A DNA stretch of 64,000 nt from Chitinivorax sp. B (GCF_005503445.1 NZ_SCOH01000032.1:1-64000); one strand, 5' to 3'; shown: positions 35,244 through 44,599, counted from the first letter of the stretch. Notes: a model not told the origin generated them from the sequence alone. A program made the numbers and translations.

Positions 35244-37970
35244 TCAGTGTGCCTCTTCCCAGCTTTGACCTACGCCAGCTTCTGCCACCAGCGGTACTTT
35301 CAGGTCGGCTACACCAGCCATCAGTTCCGGTAACCGCTGTTTGACTAGTTCCAGTTCCTGATCTGGCACTTCCAACACCAGTTCATCGTGTACCTGCATG
35401 ATGATACGGGTAGCCAGCTTGTCAGCCTCAATCCAATCCTGCACCGCAATCATCGCCAACTTGATCAGATCTGCTGCAGTGCCCTGCATGGGTGCATTGA
35501 TTGCGGCCCGTTCTGCCCCTTGGCGGCGCATGGCTTGGGATGCATAGATGTCCGGTAGCCACAGGCGGCGTCCGAACACGGTTTCCACATAGCCTTGCTG
35601 CTTGGCAGTTTCACGGGTGCGATCCATGTAGGCTTTCACGCCTGGATAGCGGGCAAAGTAACGGTCGATATACATCTGCGCCGCGCTGCGTTCGATTTCC
35701 AGTTGCGCAGCCAAGCCAAAGGCCGACATGCCATAAATCAGGCCAAAGTTGATGGCCTTGGCGTAACGGCGTTGTTCGCTGGTGACTTCCTGCAGACTAA
35801 GGCCGAATACTTCCGCCGCTGTGGCACGGTGAATATCCTCGCCATGGGCAAAGGCAGCCAGCAGATTTTCGTCACCAGACAGGTGTGCCATGATGCGCAA
35901 TTCAATCTGCGAATAGTCAGCCGAAATCAGGTGATGACCGGGTGAAGCCACGAATGCTTCGCGAACCCGACGGCCTTCAGCCGTACGCACCGGAATGTTC
36001 TGCAGATTGGGGTCGTTACTGGCCAGTCGACCTGTCACGGCCACCGCCTGGGCATAGTTGGTATGCACACGGCCAGTCTGCTGATTGATCATCAACGGTA
36101 GCTTGTCAGTGTAAGTTGATTTCAGCTTGGACAAGCTCCGGTGTTGCAGAATCAACTTGGGCAGCGGGTAATCTTCTGCCAGCTTCTCCAACACGTCTTC
36201 ATCGGTAGAGGGCGCGCCTTTAGGGGTTTTCTTGACCACAGGCAATTGCAGACGCTCGAACAGAATCTCACCAATCTGTTTGGGCGAGCCCAGATTGAAT
36301 GGCTGGCCTGCTGCCTCGTGCGCTTTGGCTTCCAGGTTTAAAATGGCTTGACCCAGTTCGTGGCTTTGTTGTGCCAGCTTTTTGTTGTCAATCAACACCC
36401 CGTTGCGCTCAATCTTGAACAGCACTTCACGCACTGGCATCTCGATTTTTTCGTAGATGAAGCGAATCTTGTCGTCCAACTGTGGGTACAGCGCCTGATG
36501 CAATTGCAGGGTGATATCAGCATCTTCCGCGCTGTAACGGGTGGCCGTGTCGAGATCGACTTCGTCGAAGCCAATCTGTTTTGCGCCTTTCCCACATACC
36601 TCTTCATAGGTGATGGTTTTCACGCCCAGATGGCGCATGGCCAAGTCATCCATATTGTGCGTCTTATGGCTTTCCAGCACATAGGACTGCAGCAGCGTGT
36701 CATGCTCGATACCACGTAGGGTGATGCCGTGATTGGCCAACACATGCTGATCATATTTCAGGTTCTGCCCGAGCTTTTTCTTCTCCGGGTTTTCCAGCCA
36801 GGACTTCATTTTGGCCAGAACCAGCTCGCAAGAGAGTTGTTGTGCCACACCCGGCGCGCGATGAGCGACCGGGATGTAAGCTCCTTCGTTCGGGCTGATG
36901 GATAGGCTGATGCCTACCACTTTGGCCAGCATCGGCTCCAGACTGGTAGTTTCCGTATCGATGCAGGTCAGGGTAGCTGTTTCCAGCTTGGCCAACCAAG
37001 CATCCAATTGGGCTTCGGTCAGCACGGTGTCGTAATGCCGTTCTGCCGGTGCATCAAATGCAAAGTCGGTTTGTTCCGGTACAGTGCTGCTGGGCGTTGG
37101 AGCGGGGGCAGTGGTGTTAGTCGCGGTTGCTTTCAGTTCACGTAACCAGGTCTTGAATTCGTAACGGGTGAACAGATCCAGCAAGACTGCATTGTCCCGT
37201 TCACGCCAGGCTAAATCCTCAGGGCCCATTGGTAATTCAACATCGCACTTGATGGTGACCAGTTTGCGGCCCATTGGTAGCCAGTCCAAAGTATCGCGCA
37301 GGTTCTGACCGACAACGCCGCCAATCTTGTCAGCATGGGTGATGATGTTGTCGAGCGAACCATATTCTGCCAGCCACTTGACGGCAGTCTTTGGGCCCAC
37401 TTTGGGCACGCCCGGTACGTTATCGACTGTATCGCCAATCAGGGTCAGATAATCGACAATCCGTTCCGGTGTGACGCCGAATTTGTTGTTCACACCCTCA
37501 ACGTCCAGCGTCTCTTCCGTCATGGTGTTGACCAGGGTGACATGTTCGTTCACCAACTGGGCCATGTCCTTGTCGCCGGTAGATACGATGGTTTTGATGC
37601 CATTTTTCCAGGCTTGTTCAGACAAGGTGCCGATGACATCGTCGGCTTCCACGCCATCGATCATCAGCAGGTTGAAACCCAAGGCTTTGACGGCAGCGTG
37701 GACCGGTTCGATCTGGCTACGCAGATCATCCGGCATGGGCGGGCGATTGGCTTTATATTCGGGATACCAATCATCGCGGAAGGTCTTTCCTTTTGCGTCG
37801 AAAACGCAGGCGCTATAATCGGCTTGTACCTCCCGCTGCAGTTTGCGCAGCATGTTCACCACACCATATAAGGCGTTTGTGGGCTCACCGGCCGAGTTGC
37901 GTAAATTTTGTATGGCGTGAAATGCGCGATACAAATACGATGAGCCGTCTATCAGCAGTAGCGTTTTCAT
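35244..37970 (-). CDS. polA: DNA polymerase I
   Basis: A 908-residue repair and replication polymerase with all three activities. Residues 1-290: 5'-3' exonuclease (LLIDGSSYLYRAFHA, MIDGVEADDVIGTLSE, STGDKDMAQLV). Residues about 325-510: 3'-5' exonuclease, with the acidic residues intact in CIDTETTSLEP, GQNLKYDQHVL and YSAEDADITL. Residues about 520-908: polymerase, with motif A SADYSQIELRIMAHLSGDE, motif B RRYAKAINFGLIYG and motif C MQVHDELVLEV. Divergent from a LOG-family gene with only 15 bp between start codons. Confidence 0.97.
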   Translation of the reverse strand: MKTLLLIDGSSYLYRAFHAIQNLRNSAGEPTNALYGVVNMLRKLQREVQADYSACVFDAKGKTFRDDWYPEYKANRPPMPDDLRSQIEPVHAAVKALGFNLLMIDGVEADDVIGTLSEQAWKNGIKTIVSTGDKDMAQLVNEHVTLVNTMTEETLDVEGVNNKFGVTPERIVDYLTLIGDTVDNVPGVPKVGPKTAVKWLAEYGSLDNIITHADKIGGVVGQNLRDTLDWLPMGRKLVTIKCDVELPMGPEDLAWRERDNAVLLDLFTRYEFKTWLRELKATATNTTAPAPTPSSTVPEQTDFAFDAPAERHYDTVLTEAQLDAWLAKLETATLTCIDTETTSLEPMLAKVVGISLSISPNEGAYIPVAHRAPGVAQQLSCELVLAKMKSWLENPEKKKLGQNLKYDQHVLANHGITLRGIEHDTLLQSYVLESHKTHNMDDLAMRHLGVKTITYEEVCGKGAKQIGFDEVDLDTATRYSAEDADITLQLHQALYPQLDDKIRFIYEKIEMPVREVLFKIERNGVLIDNKKLAQQSHELGQAILNLEAKAHEAAGQPFNLGSPKQIGEILFERLQLPVVKKTPKGAPSTDEDVLEKLAEDYPLPKLILQHRSLSKLKSTYTDKLPLMINQQTGRVHTNYAQAVAVTGRLASNDPNLQNIPVRTAEGRRVREAFVASPGHHLISADYSQIELRIMAHLSGDENLLAAFAHGEDIHRATAAEVFGLSLQEVTSEQRRYAKAINFGLIYGMSAFGLAAQLEIERSAAQMYIDRYFARYPGVKAYMDRTRETAKQQGYVETVFGRRLWLPDIYASQAMRRQGAERAAINAPMQGTAADLIKLAMIAVQDWIEADKLATRIIMQVHDELVLEVPDQELELVKQRLPELMAGVADLKVPLVAEAGVGQSWEEAH

Positions 37971-37985
37971 AGAAGAAGAATAGTT

Positions 37986-38714
37986 ATGAGCCTGACCGAG
38001 AAATTACCCAAAATCGAAGATCCGGGTGTGCTTGCGCAAAGTTACCGGGCGCGGGAATCGTGGCGTGTATTTGAAATCATGGCCGAATTTGTTGAGGCGA
38101 CCGAGCGCCTGCAGGCGATTCAACCTGCCGTCAGCATCTTCGGCAGTGCCCGCACCCCGCGAGACCACCCATATTACAAGCTCACCGAAGAAATCGCACG
38201 TTTGCTGTCCGATGCGGGCTTCTCGGTGATATCCGGTGGTGGCCCTGGCATCATGGAGGCAGCCAACAAAGGCGCCTATTATGGCAAAAGTCCTTCTGTC
38301 GGCCTGAACATCCAATTGCCGCATGAACAGCACGCCAATCCATATCAGGATGTGTCCCAGACCTTCCGTCACTTTTTTGCACGTAAGGTCATGTTCGTCA
38401 AGAATGCAACCGCTTATGTGGTGATGCCGGGTGGCTTTGGTACGCTGGATGAGCTGACCGAGGCATTGACACTGATCCAGACCGGAAAATCGCGCAAGAT
38501 GCCCATCATTCTGGTTGGCAGTGCCTTCTGGGGTGGCTTGATCGAATGGTTCAAGGCAAGGCTGGCTGGCGAGGGCATGATCAATCCAGTCGATCTGGAT
38601 TTGATTCAGGTAATCGATGAGCCGAAAGCGGTGATCGATGCCATCTTCAAGTTCTATGAGACCCGCGGTTTCGAGATGTCTCCGACGGAACGCGAGATGC
38701 AGTTCAGCCTCTAA
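37986..38714 (+). CDS. LOG-family (TIGR00730) protein, possible nucleotide phosphoribohydrolase
   Basis: A 242-residue Rossmann-like protein. The family motif VMPGGFGTLDELTEAL is present with VISGGGPGIMEAANKGA earlier, as in the LOG proteins that release cytokinin-type bases from nucleotides; bacterial members may also cleave AMP. This version has an N-terminal extension of about 45 residues, as in the larger bacterial type. Start is 15 bp from polA on the opposite strand, so the promoters overlap. The next gene follows after 26 bp and is likely co-transcribed. Confidence 0.88.
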   Translation: MSLTEKLPKIEDPGVLAQSYRARESWRVFEIMAEFVEATERLQAIQPAVSIFGSARTPRDHPYYKLTEEIARLLSDAGFSVISGGGPGIMEAANKGAYYGKSPSVGLNIQLPHEQHANPYQDVSQTFRHFFARKVMFVKNATAYVVMPGGFGTLDELTEALTLIQTGKSRKMPIILVGSAFWGGLIEWFKARLAGEGMINPVDLDLIQVIDEPKAVIDAIFKFYETRGFEMSPTEREMQFSL

Positions 38715-38740
38715 CCTGTGTTACCGCATTAGGAAAATCA

Positions 38741-39079
38741 ATGAAACGCGCATTTGCAGTGGCCGTGTTGGCCATATTGGCCAACAGTACCTGGGCCGCG
38801 CCTCCGGCTCAGGATAGCAAGATTCCGCCCCCACCCCCCATGCCGGAAAAATCGGCGAAGGACGACACCGTACAGGCTGAGCCACAGGTCACAATTATCA
38901 AGAAGGCTGATGAGGTCATTTCGGAATATCGTCTCAACGGTAAGTTATACATGATCAAAGTCACGCCACGAGGCGGCCCAACCTATTACATGGTTGATGA
39001 GACAGGCAATGGGCAAATGGTGCGTCGAGAAGGGGAACCGGCTCTCAAGCCACCAATGTGGGTGCTGTTTACATTCTGA
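38741..39079 (+). CDS. DUF2782 family exported protein
   Basis: A 112-residue exported protein: signal peptide about 1-19 (LAILANSTWAAP), a Pro-rich linker, then the DUF2782 core with IIKKADEVISEYRLNGKLYM, MIKVTPRGGPTYYMVD and the C-terminal PMWVLFTF. Found beside polA in betaproteobacteria, function unknown. The 3' end overlaps a gene on the opposite strand by 94 bp. Confidence 0.85.
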   Translation: MKRAFAVAVLAILANSTWAAPPAQDSKIPPPPPMPEKSAKDDTVQAEPQVTIIKKADEVISEYRLNGKLYMIKVTPRGGPTYYMVDETGNGQMVRREGEPALKPPMWVLFTF

Positions 39080-39441
39080 TTCGGTTCCAGAATGGTTTGC
39101 AGGTCTACGCGAAAATTCAACGGTGTGCCGGTGATTTCAAAGACTGCCGTCATGCCGTTGGGTGCGTAACGCACGGGTGGCCCGGCTTGCTCTGAACCCC
39201 ATACGGCGCTGACAATGGGGCGAATCCAGTCGCTGATTTCCAGTGGTTGCTCGCCAAATTGCAAGGTTTCCAGATCTATGGCGCGAAACTGACTATACAG
39301 GATGTTGCCAGAGGTGCCGGCCTCTGGTTGTTGTGCATTGTAGGGCTGCTGTATACGGAAACTCGTTACCAAACTGCCACGATTGATGCAAACAACGTGT
39401 TGAACGAAAACGAGTTTCATGTTTTCGATGATCGACGACAT
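38986..39441 (-). CDS. Hypothetical beta-rich protein in the kinase/sigma-54 cluster
   Basis: A 151-residue protein read from the ATG at 39439-39441, chosen for GGAG six bases upstream; a longer frame to 39474 exists. The sequence alternates hydrophobic and polar residues (FVQHVVCINRGSLVTSF, SVRY- and FEI-type strands, GTPLNFRVDL), as in small beta-sandwich domains that bind ligands or membranes. No family assigned. It starts 60 bp after the end of the upstream unknown gene, probably in one transcript. Its last 30 or so codons run antisense into the DUF2782 gene and look less conserved in character, so the true end may have been replaced. Confidence 0.5.
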   Translation of the reverse strand: MSSIIENMKLVFVQHVVCINRGSLVTSFRIQQPYNAQQPEAGTSGNILYSQFRAIDLETLQFGEQPLEISDWIRPIVSAVWGSEQAGPPVRYAPNGMTAVFEITGTPLNFRVDLQTILEPNQNVNSTHIGGLRAGSPSRRTICPLPVSSTM

Positions 39442-39501
39442 AATGGGCTCCAGAGAAATGCGTAACCGGGTCAAATCGCGTTGCCCCGGCGTAAGGTTCG
39501 G

Positions 39502-39981
39502 TTAATGCAAAACGGAATCGGGGTCGCTGATTGTCAGACCATCCAGTCGTTCCAGTGCATTCCAGTCCAAAGTGTCATCAGCGTCTTCACAACACAGCAG
39601 GTGCAGCATGCTTTCATTCAGCTCACTCATCAGTTCACGTAAATCCACTTGCCAGTCGCTTCTCAAGCGGGCGTAGCACCGGGTCTGTAGATTGATGAGT
39701 ACGCAAGGCAGTCTATCGTCGCCAGCCAGGTGCAAATTGGGGCCATCGTCATGGGATTTGGCCAGGCCTTTTCCCGATAACGTCGCCAGTCCTGTGAAAA
39801 TGCGGCTGATCGATTCGATATCACGTGGGTTCAGTCGAATGGCATGCAGGGCGTTGATGGCGGCGCTGACGGGCAACAGGCAACCTGGTTCGCCCCAATA
39901 CACAACCTCGCTATGATTGGGTGGCGTGAATTTGTCTTCATCATGCCGATCACCATGGCATAACAGGATGTAATTTCCCAT
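39502..39981 (-). CDS. Hypothetical protein in the kinase/sigma-54 cluster
   Basis: A 159-residue soluble protein starting MGNYILLCHGDRHDEDKF, with GAGGAAG correctly placed before the ATG. The N-terminal LLCHG followed by polar residues and the segment VVYWGEPGCLLPVSAAINAL recall the putative adhesin (Stv-type) domain found near toxin and secretion genes, but I give that only as a tentative resemblance. The C-terminal half is helical and acidic (LRELMSELNESMLHLL). It starts a two-gene unit with the beta-rich protein and stands divergent from the sigma-54 activator, with a 287-bp shared region that contains a perfect palindrome. Confidence 0.6.
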   Translation of the reverse strand: MGNYILLCHGDRHDEDKFTPPNHSEVVYWGEPGCLLPVSAAINALHAIRLNPRDIESISRIFTGLATLSGKGLAKSHDDGPNLHLAGDDRLPCVLINLQTRCYARLRSDWQVDLRELMSELNESMLHLLCCEDADDTLDWNALERLDGLTISDPDSVLH

Positions 39982-40194
39982 GATTGCTTCCTCTGTCGGT
40001 TTGGAACCTGTTCACCAGTTCGGCTGAGTCGATTGGCTGCCTGGTGGAAAAGCATTCCGTTGATATGGGCTTGTCCCGCCCTGGATTGCCCTGCTGTTAT
40101 CGGCCGAGCATCGGGCTTTGCGCTTTGCTCTTCCTATATCAAGTTCCATGCCAGGGGAAAATCGTTGAAAATGGCGGTTTTCCGGTGCTTGACG

Positions 40195-40207
40195 TGTCAA
40201 ATTGACA
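40195..40207. promoter_or_regulatory. Palindrome in the divergent control region
   Basis: TGTCAAATTGACA is a perfect inverted repeat with 6-bp arms and one central base. It lies 62 bp before the probable start of the sigma-54 activator and 214 bp before the divergent small gene, in the place expected for an operator. The binding protein is unknown. Confidence 0.5.
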
Positions 40208-40268
40208 TGTCGACGCCCATTTTTTACACGTGGTTTGTAAACTCCCTGTCAGACGAAAGTACGCCACT

Positions 40269-41801
40269 GTGATCGAACACGACAACGACAGTACGTTGAC
40301 TTCCCCAGTGCTGAATTTGGGTAACAGCCTGGGCTTTGTGCTGGGCATGACCGTTTTGTGGCATACAGATCCGGCAATGATCGGTGCGCAGTGGGTTGCG
40401 TCAGCGGGTCATGGGCCGATTACCCTCAATCGTTTTGCCCCGCTGTTTTTACCGGTTGATCAAATGACGGCGCTACCACTTGGGCATCAGGGCGTCAGTC
40501 GTGCGCCGACCATGTTGATGTTCACCGTAACTGGCGCACTGCAGGTTTTGCCACCAGATAGTCGCATGCTGATCGAACTGGATGGGGTTGCCATCTCGGG
40601 ACCTACCGAGCTGACGCCTGATCATCTTGAACGTGGTGTGGTATTGGGGTTGGGGGGCGTGGTGCTGTTGTGTCTGCATCGTGTCATGACACTACCCAGG
40701 CGCGGGCTGGCAACTGAACTGATTGGCGTCGGTAGTGCCATGACCCGGGTTCGGGAGTTGGTAGCACAGGCTGCTGGTACTGATCTGCCAGTGTTGTTGC
40801 TGGGCGAAACGGGTTCCGGTAAGGAGGTGGCGGCACGTGCTATCCATCGCTTGAGTCGTCGTCGGGACAAACCGATGGTCAGTGTTAATATGGCCACGTT
40901 GAGTGAATCGCTGGCAGCAGCAGATCTATTCGGTGTCACCAAAGGGGCATATACCGGCGCCCAGTCTCAGCGACCAGGTTTGTTTGCGGAAGCAGGCGAA
41001 GGCACGTTGTTTCTGGATGAGATTGGCGATACCCCCAGTACAGTGCAACCGATGCTGTTGCGGGTGCTGGAAACCAGCGAGTATCGGCCGTTAGGCGCTA
41101 CCAGGAATGAAGTCAGCCGGGCTCGCCTGATCGCTGCCACGGACAGGCGACTCGGGCCGGACTCATTCAACCAGCCTTTGTTGCGAAGGCTGGAAGCGTT
41201 GGTGATTCATATTCCGCCGTTGCGGGCAAGGCGGGAAGATATGGGGGTATTGATTCACCACCTGTTGGCGCAATGGCAAATCAAAACCGGCGCTTCAGCC
41301 AAATTGCCAATCAGTTTCATCACCGAACTGTGTTGTTACGATTGGCCAGGTAACGTAAGGCAGCTGGCACATGTGCTACAGAATGCCGTATTGACTTGTC
41401 AACGTGGCGAATGGCCAAGGTTGCATGATCTGGCAGGTGATGCTGATCGATGGTATCCGGTGCAACTTGCATTGACTCCAACCCCCGTACCAATGCCAGT
41501 GCAAGCTGCTCCTACCCGGCAAGCACCGTCTACCCTGACGGATGCGCAAGTCGTCGCGGCACTTGACCGGTCGGGCTGGCGTATTCGGGCTGCTGCAGTG
41601 TTACTGGGAATCTCCAGGCCGTCTTTGTATGCTTTGATCGAATCCAACAAACTGATTCGTCAGCCGGATGCGATAGGCCTGGAAGAATTGCGTGCGGCCC
41701 TGTTGGCGGCGGATGGGGATATCGACCAATGTGCGGCGCAACTGAAAACCCCAAGGGAAGCCCTGCGCAGGCAGCTGAAGCTGCAGGGCTTGCTGGGCTG
41801 A
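40269..41801 (+). CDS. Sigma-54-dependent activator with FHA-like N-terminal domain
   Basis: A 510-residue enhancer-binding protein read from a GTG at 40269; another GTG at 40230 is possible. Residues about 25-150 lack a receiver domain and resemble an FHA domain (SRMLIELDGVAISGPTEL, ERGVVLGLGGVVLLCLHR), which reads phosphothreonine. The AAA+ domain (about 165-390) has Walker A GETGSGKEVAARAIH, sigma-54 loop GAYTGAQ (family consensus GAFTGA, Phe to Tyr) and Walker B GTLFLDEIGD. The C-terminus has a Fis-type HTH (RIRAAAVLLGISRPSLYAL). A Ser/Thr kinase encoded convergently next door is the natural source of the signal. Its target promoters were not located with confidence. Confidence 0.87.
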   Translation: MIEHDNDSTLTSPVLNLGNSLGFVLGMTVLWHTDPAMIGAQWVASAGHGPITLNRFAPLFLPVDQMTALPLGHQGVSRAPTMLMFTVTGALQVLPPDSRMLIELDGVAISGPTELTPDHLERGVVLGLGGVVLLCLHRVMTLPRRGLATELIGVGSAMTRVRELVAQAAGTDLPVLLLGETGSGKEVAARAIHRLSRRRDKPMVSVNMATLSESLAAADLFGVTKGAYTGAQSQRPGLFAEAGEGTLFLDEIGDTPSTVQPMLLRVLETSEYRPLGATRNEVSRARLIAATDRRLGPDSFNQPLLRRLEALVIHIPPLRARREDMGVLIHHLLAQWQIKTGASAKLPISFITELCCYDWPGNVRQLAHVLQNAVLTCQRGEWPRLHDLAGDADRWYPVQLALTPTPVPMPVQAAPTRQAPSTLTDAQVVAALDRSGWRIRAAAVLLGISRPSLYALIESNKLIRQPDAIGLEELRAALLAADGDIDQCAAQLKTPREALRRQLKLQGLLG

Positions 41802-41813
41802 ACTGTCGACCCA

Positions 41814-42416
41814 TCAGCGATGGGTGCCGCTACCTACCTCGCTTTCCGGGTCAAAGCTGAATACGCGGCACTCTGGGCCAAGTGGGGGCCCATTTTTGAT
41901 GTGACGGGTGATGTTGACGTTGATCAAAAATGAGAGCTCCCAGAACCCGTTTTTTTCCACAATAGGCAACTGCTTTTGATATGTTCTCGTGATTCTTAGA
42001 TAACGATCACGCTCACCAGACCAATCGCTGCTGGTTGCCCAGCTCGTATTCTGAGTATCGAGCATGGTGATGGAACCACTGTTCGCAATCAGGGAAGGGG
42101 TTTCGGAAATCCGGTCACCATCGTTGTCGCGGTAGGGGCCGGATGGACGTGCGATGAAGGCACATTGGGTGATCTCGAAATCAAAGCTTTCAATTTCGAC
42201 AGGCTTGCCATTCACCACGCAATATTGAAAGCTGCCGGCAGTGACTTGAAGCTTGATCAACTCATCCTGGATCAGCTTCAGGGTGCCAGCAGCGCGCCCC
42301 CTGGTATGAAAAGCGTCACGGTGTGAAGGTGATTCAACGTGCCAGACAAGGTTCTGCGTGTTCTGGTTGATGTCAAATGTAACGGAAAACAAAGCGGGCC
42401 TGGTTTCTGGGGTCAT
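41814..42416 (-). CDS. Hypothetical protein coupled to the Ser/Thr kinase
   Basis: A 200-residue protein with no signal peptide or membrane segment, beta-rich (ALFSVTFDINQNTQNLVWHV, FWELSFLINVNITRHI), with an acidic patch GPYRDNDGDRISE. No family recognised. Its ATG overlaps the stop of the kinase gene by 4 bp, so it is translated with the kinase and is likely its substrate or partner. The end is 12 bp from the convergent end of the sigma-54 activator. Confidence that it is a gene is high because of the coupling; function unknown. Confidence 0.7.
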   Translation of the reverse strand: MTPETRPALFSVTFDINQNTQNLVWHVESPSHRDAFHTRGRAAGTLKLIQDELIKLQVTAGSFQYCVVNGKPVEIESFDFEITQCAFIARPSGPYRDNDGDRISETPSLIANSGSITMLDTQNTSWATSSDWSGERDRYLRITRTYQKQLPIVEKNGFWELSFLINVNITRHIKNGPPLGPECRVFSFDPESEVGSGTHR

Positions 42417-44599
42417 GGTGTTCTCTCGGTTAACATACGTTGATATGCGCTGTCACGACGTAGCGCGATGAAATCCGGTTCCGCTTCAATCAGCGAATCC
42501 GGGTACCCAAGTGCTCGTGCCTGGTGGAGTGTTTGCAAGGCTGTTGTCCGTAGTCCCAGTAATTCATAGGCCAATGCTGCACGGAAATGTACATCGGCAT
42601 TGCGCGGGGCGTTGGCCAGTGCTTTGTCGATACGTTGCCGAGCTTGCTTCGCTTGCCCAAGTCTTGCGTCATACAAGGCTGCACGAGATATCAAAGTCAC
42701 CTCATTGGGCGAACGTTGCAGCAAGGGGGCGATGAGCTGGCTGGCACGCTGATACGCCTTTTTCGAATCGCCCTCCCGACCAGGTACCCATCGTAGCGCA
42801 TCCCCAAGATTAGCCCATTTCAAATAGTTGTTCGGGCTTCCTTTGTTACCTGATACGGCATGTTCAAATGCTGTGGCCGCGCCCAGGTAATCACCTTTGG
42901 CAAACAATGCAGTACCCAGATTGCTGTAAAGCCTGCCACTAGGGCGGATTTGCAGGCCTTGTTGCAGAATTCGCAAGGCTTCATCCAGTCGATTCTGCCG
43001 GACCAGTGCTGCATTGAGGTTGGCATAGGCATAAACGGCATCCGGCTGCAAAGCAATGCTGCGCCGAAATGCAAGCTCAGCAGCTGCGTAGTTGGCTTGT
43101 CGATAGCGTAGTGTCCCCAGAATATCGAGAAATACTCTTTCCTTGGGGTAGGTCTGCATGGCATGTTCAAGTGTGGCTTCTGCCTCGGTATGGCGCTCCA
43201 TTTCAATCAGCAGATTGGCCTTGGCGTCCAATGCCTGCTGATTGGCAGGATCAAGGGATAGGGCTCTGCCCAGTACTTGCAAGGCCACATCGGGTTGGCC
43301 TTGAAGGCTCAGTACCCTGGCATGGGCAACGTGGGCCAGCGCCAGTTGGTCATCACTACGCATGGCGAGCTGTGCGCTGATCGCTGCTTGTTTCAACCAG
43401 ACTTCATCCTGCCCATCGCCGACATAACGCAGTACATAAGCAAGTGCCAGCCAAGCGGCGGCGGCTGCATGATTGGGGGAGTTTGTCAAAACGGCCTTGA
43501 AATGACCAATGGCTTCATCCAGCGCACCGTCACGATCAAACCGGTTCATGGCTGCCTCGCCCATCGACAGGTGATCGGCCGTTGTCATTGGTGGTGCAGG
43601 TAAGGCGGTGGTCGGCTGATTTGACAGGTGCTGAGGCCAGACGGCAATTACTATGGCGATGCCGATTGCCAATGGTGTCGCCCAGAGCAGGTGTGTCAGC
43701 CAGTGTGGAAGGGTTCGACCAGTTTTGACTGTTGGGGTTTCAAGTTCTACATGAGAACCGGGTTGCAGGACCAGTGCAATGTGTTGTCGCACCGCTGCCA
43801 TGGTAGAGAGGCGTGTTGCGGGGTCTTGGGCTGTCATTGCCCGTATCAAACTGATCAGACCTGCGGGTAAATCATTTGGTAGGGGCCAATTGGCACTGTC
43901 AGTATAAATTCGGGCGGAGGCCAGGGCGAAACCATTCAGCTCTGCAAATGGCCGGTGGCCGCATATTAGCTCATATAACACCATACCCAGTGCAAAGATG
44001 TCACAACCTGCATTGGCACGTTGTCCCAGCAGTTGTTCGGGTGCCATATAGGCTGGGGTACCTAGTGGAACTTGAGTAAAACTGGTTTGTGTCTGTAGTG
44101 GGTCAATCTGGCGGGCAATGCCAAAGTCCAGGATGCGGATGGTGCCGCTGGGTTCCTGCATCAGGTTGGAGGGTTTGATGTCTCCGTGAACCAAACCAGC
44201 AGCATGGGCTTCGGTCATGGCGATGGCGATCTGGTCGATCATAGTCAATGCCGCTGCTGCGGGTAGCACACCTGCTTCAATCACCTGACGCAAGGTTTGG
44301 CCCGGTACCCGCTCCATGACAATGGCAGGTACGCCATCCAACGTGGCCACCGCGAAAATTTTCACAAATGCTGCGTGGTGCAGCTGTGCTGCCAACCGTG
44401 CTTCTCGCAACAGCTTGTCTGTTTCGTCCGGACCGCTGGTCTTCAGCAGTTTGACAGCCACTTCGCGATGCAACTGTACGTCCCAAGCAACATAGACCTC
44501 GCTGAAGCCACCTTCGCCAAGTTTGTCTCGGAGTTCATATTGTCCACCCAGGCTACCTGTCAATAATGTGCCGGTGGTTGTATCAAGCGAGTAGTGCAA
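42413..44599 (-). CDS. Membrane Ser/Thr protein kinase with TPR repeats
   Basis: A 728-residue protein from a TTG start with AAGGGG seven bases before it. Residues about 20-280 are a bacterial Hanks-type kinase: YELRDKLGEGGFSEVYVAWD, VAVKLLK (ATP Lys), VHGDIKPSNLMQ with the catalytic Asp, DFGIA and GTPAYMAPEQLLG. One membrane helix spans about 305-322 (ATPLAIGIAIVIAVWP). Residues about 345-725 are TPR-type helical repeats (ALSLDPANQQALDAKANLL, ALQPDAVYAYANLNAALV) that would lie outside the inner membrane. The kinase probably phosphorylates the FHA-containing activator or the coupled 200-residue protein. No PASTA domain. Confidence 0.9.
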   Translation of the reverse strand: MHYSLDTTTGTLLTGSLGGQYELRDKLGEGGFSEVYVAWDVQLHREVAVKLLKTSGPDETDKLLREARLAAQLHHAAFVKIFAVATLDGVPAIVMERVPGQTLRQVIEAGVLPAAAALTMIDQIAIAMTEAHAAGLVHGDIKPSNLMQEPSGTIRILDFGIARQIDPLQTQTSFTQVPLGTPAYMAPEQLLGQRANAGCDIFALGMVLYELICGHRPFAELNGFALASARIYTDSANWPLPNDLPAGLISLIRAMTAQDPATRLSTMAAVRQHIALVLQPGSHVELETPTVKTGRTLPHWLTHLLWATPLAIGIAIVIAVWPQHLSNQPTTALPAPPMTTADHLSMGEAAMNRFDRDGALDEAIGHFKAVLTNSPNHAAAAAWLALAYVLRYVGDGQDEVWLKQAAISAQLAMRSDDQLALAHVAHARVLSLQGQPDVALQVLGRALSLDPANQQALDAKANLLIEMERHTEAEATLEHAMQTYPKERVFLDILGTLRYRQANYAAAELAFRRSIALQPDAVYAYANLNAALVRQNRLDEALRILQQGLQIRPSGRLYSNLGTALFAKGDYLGAATAFEHAVSGNKGSPNNYLKWANLGDALRWVPGREGDSKKAYQRASQLIAPLLQRSPNEVTLISRAALYDARLGQAKQARQRIDKALANAPRNADVHFRAALAYELLGLRTTALQTLHQARALGYPDSLIEAEPDFIALRRDSAYQRMLTERTP

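Noticed and set aside
40136-40155. Sigma-54 promoter upstream of the unknown gene at 39502-39981
   Set aside because: TGGCATGGAACTTGAT has the -24 GG, but the -12 GC is GA, so the invariant pair is broken.
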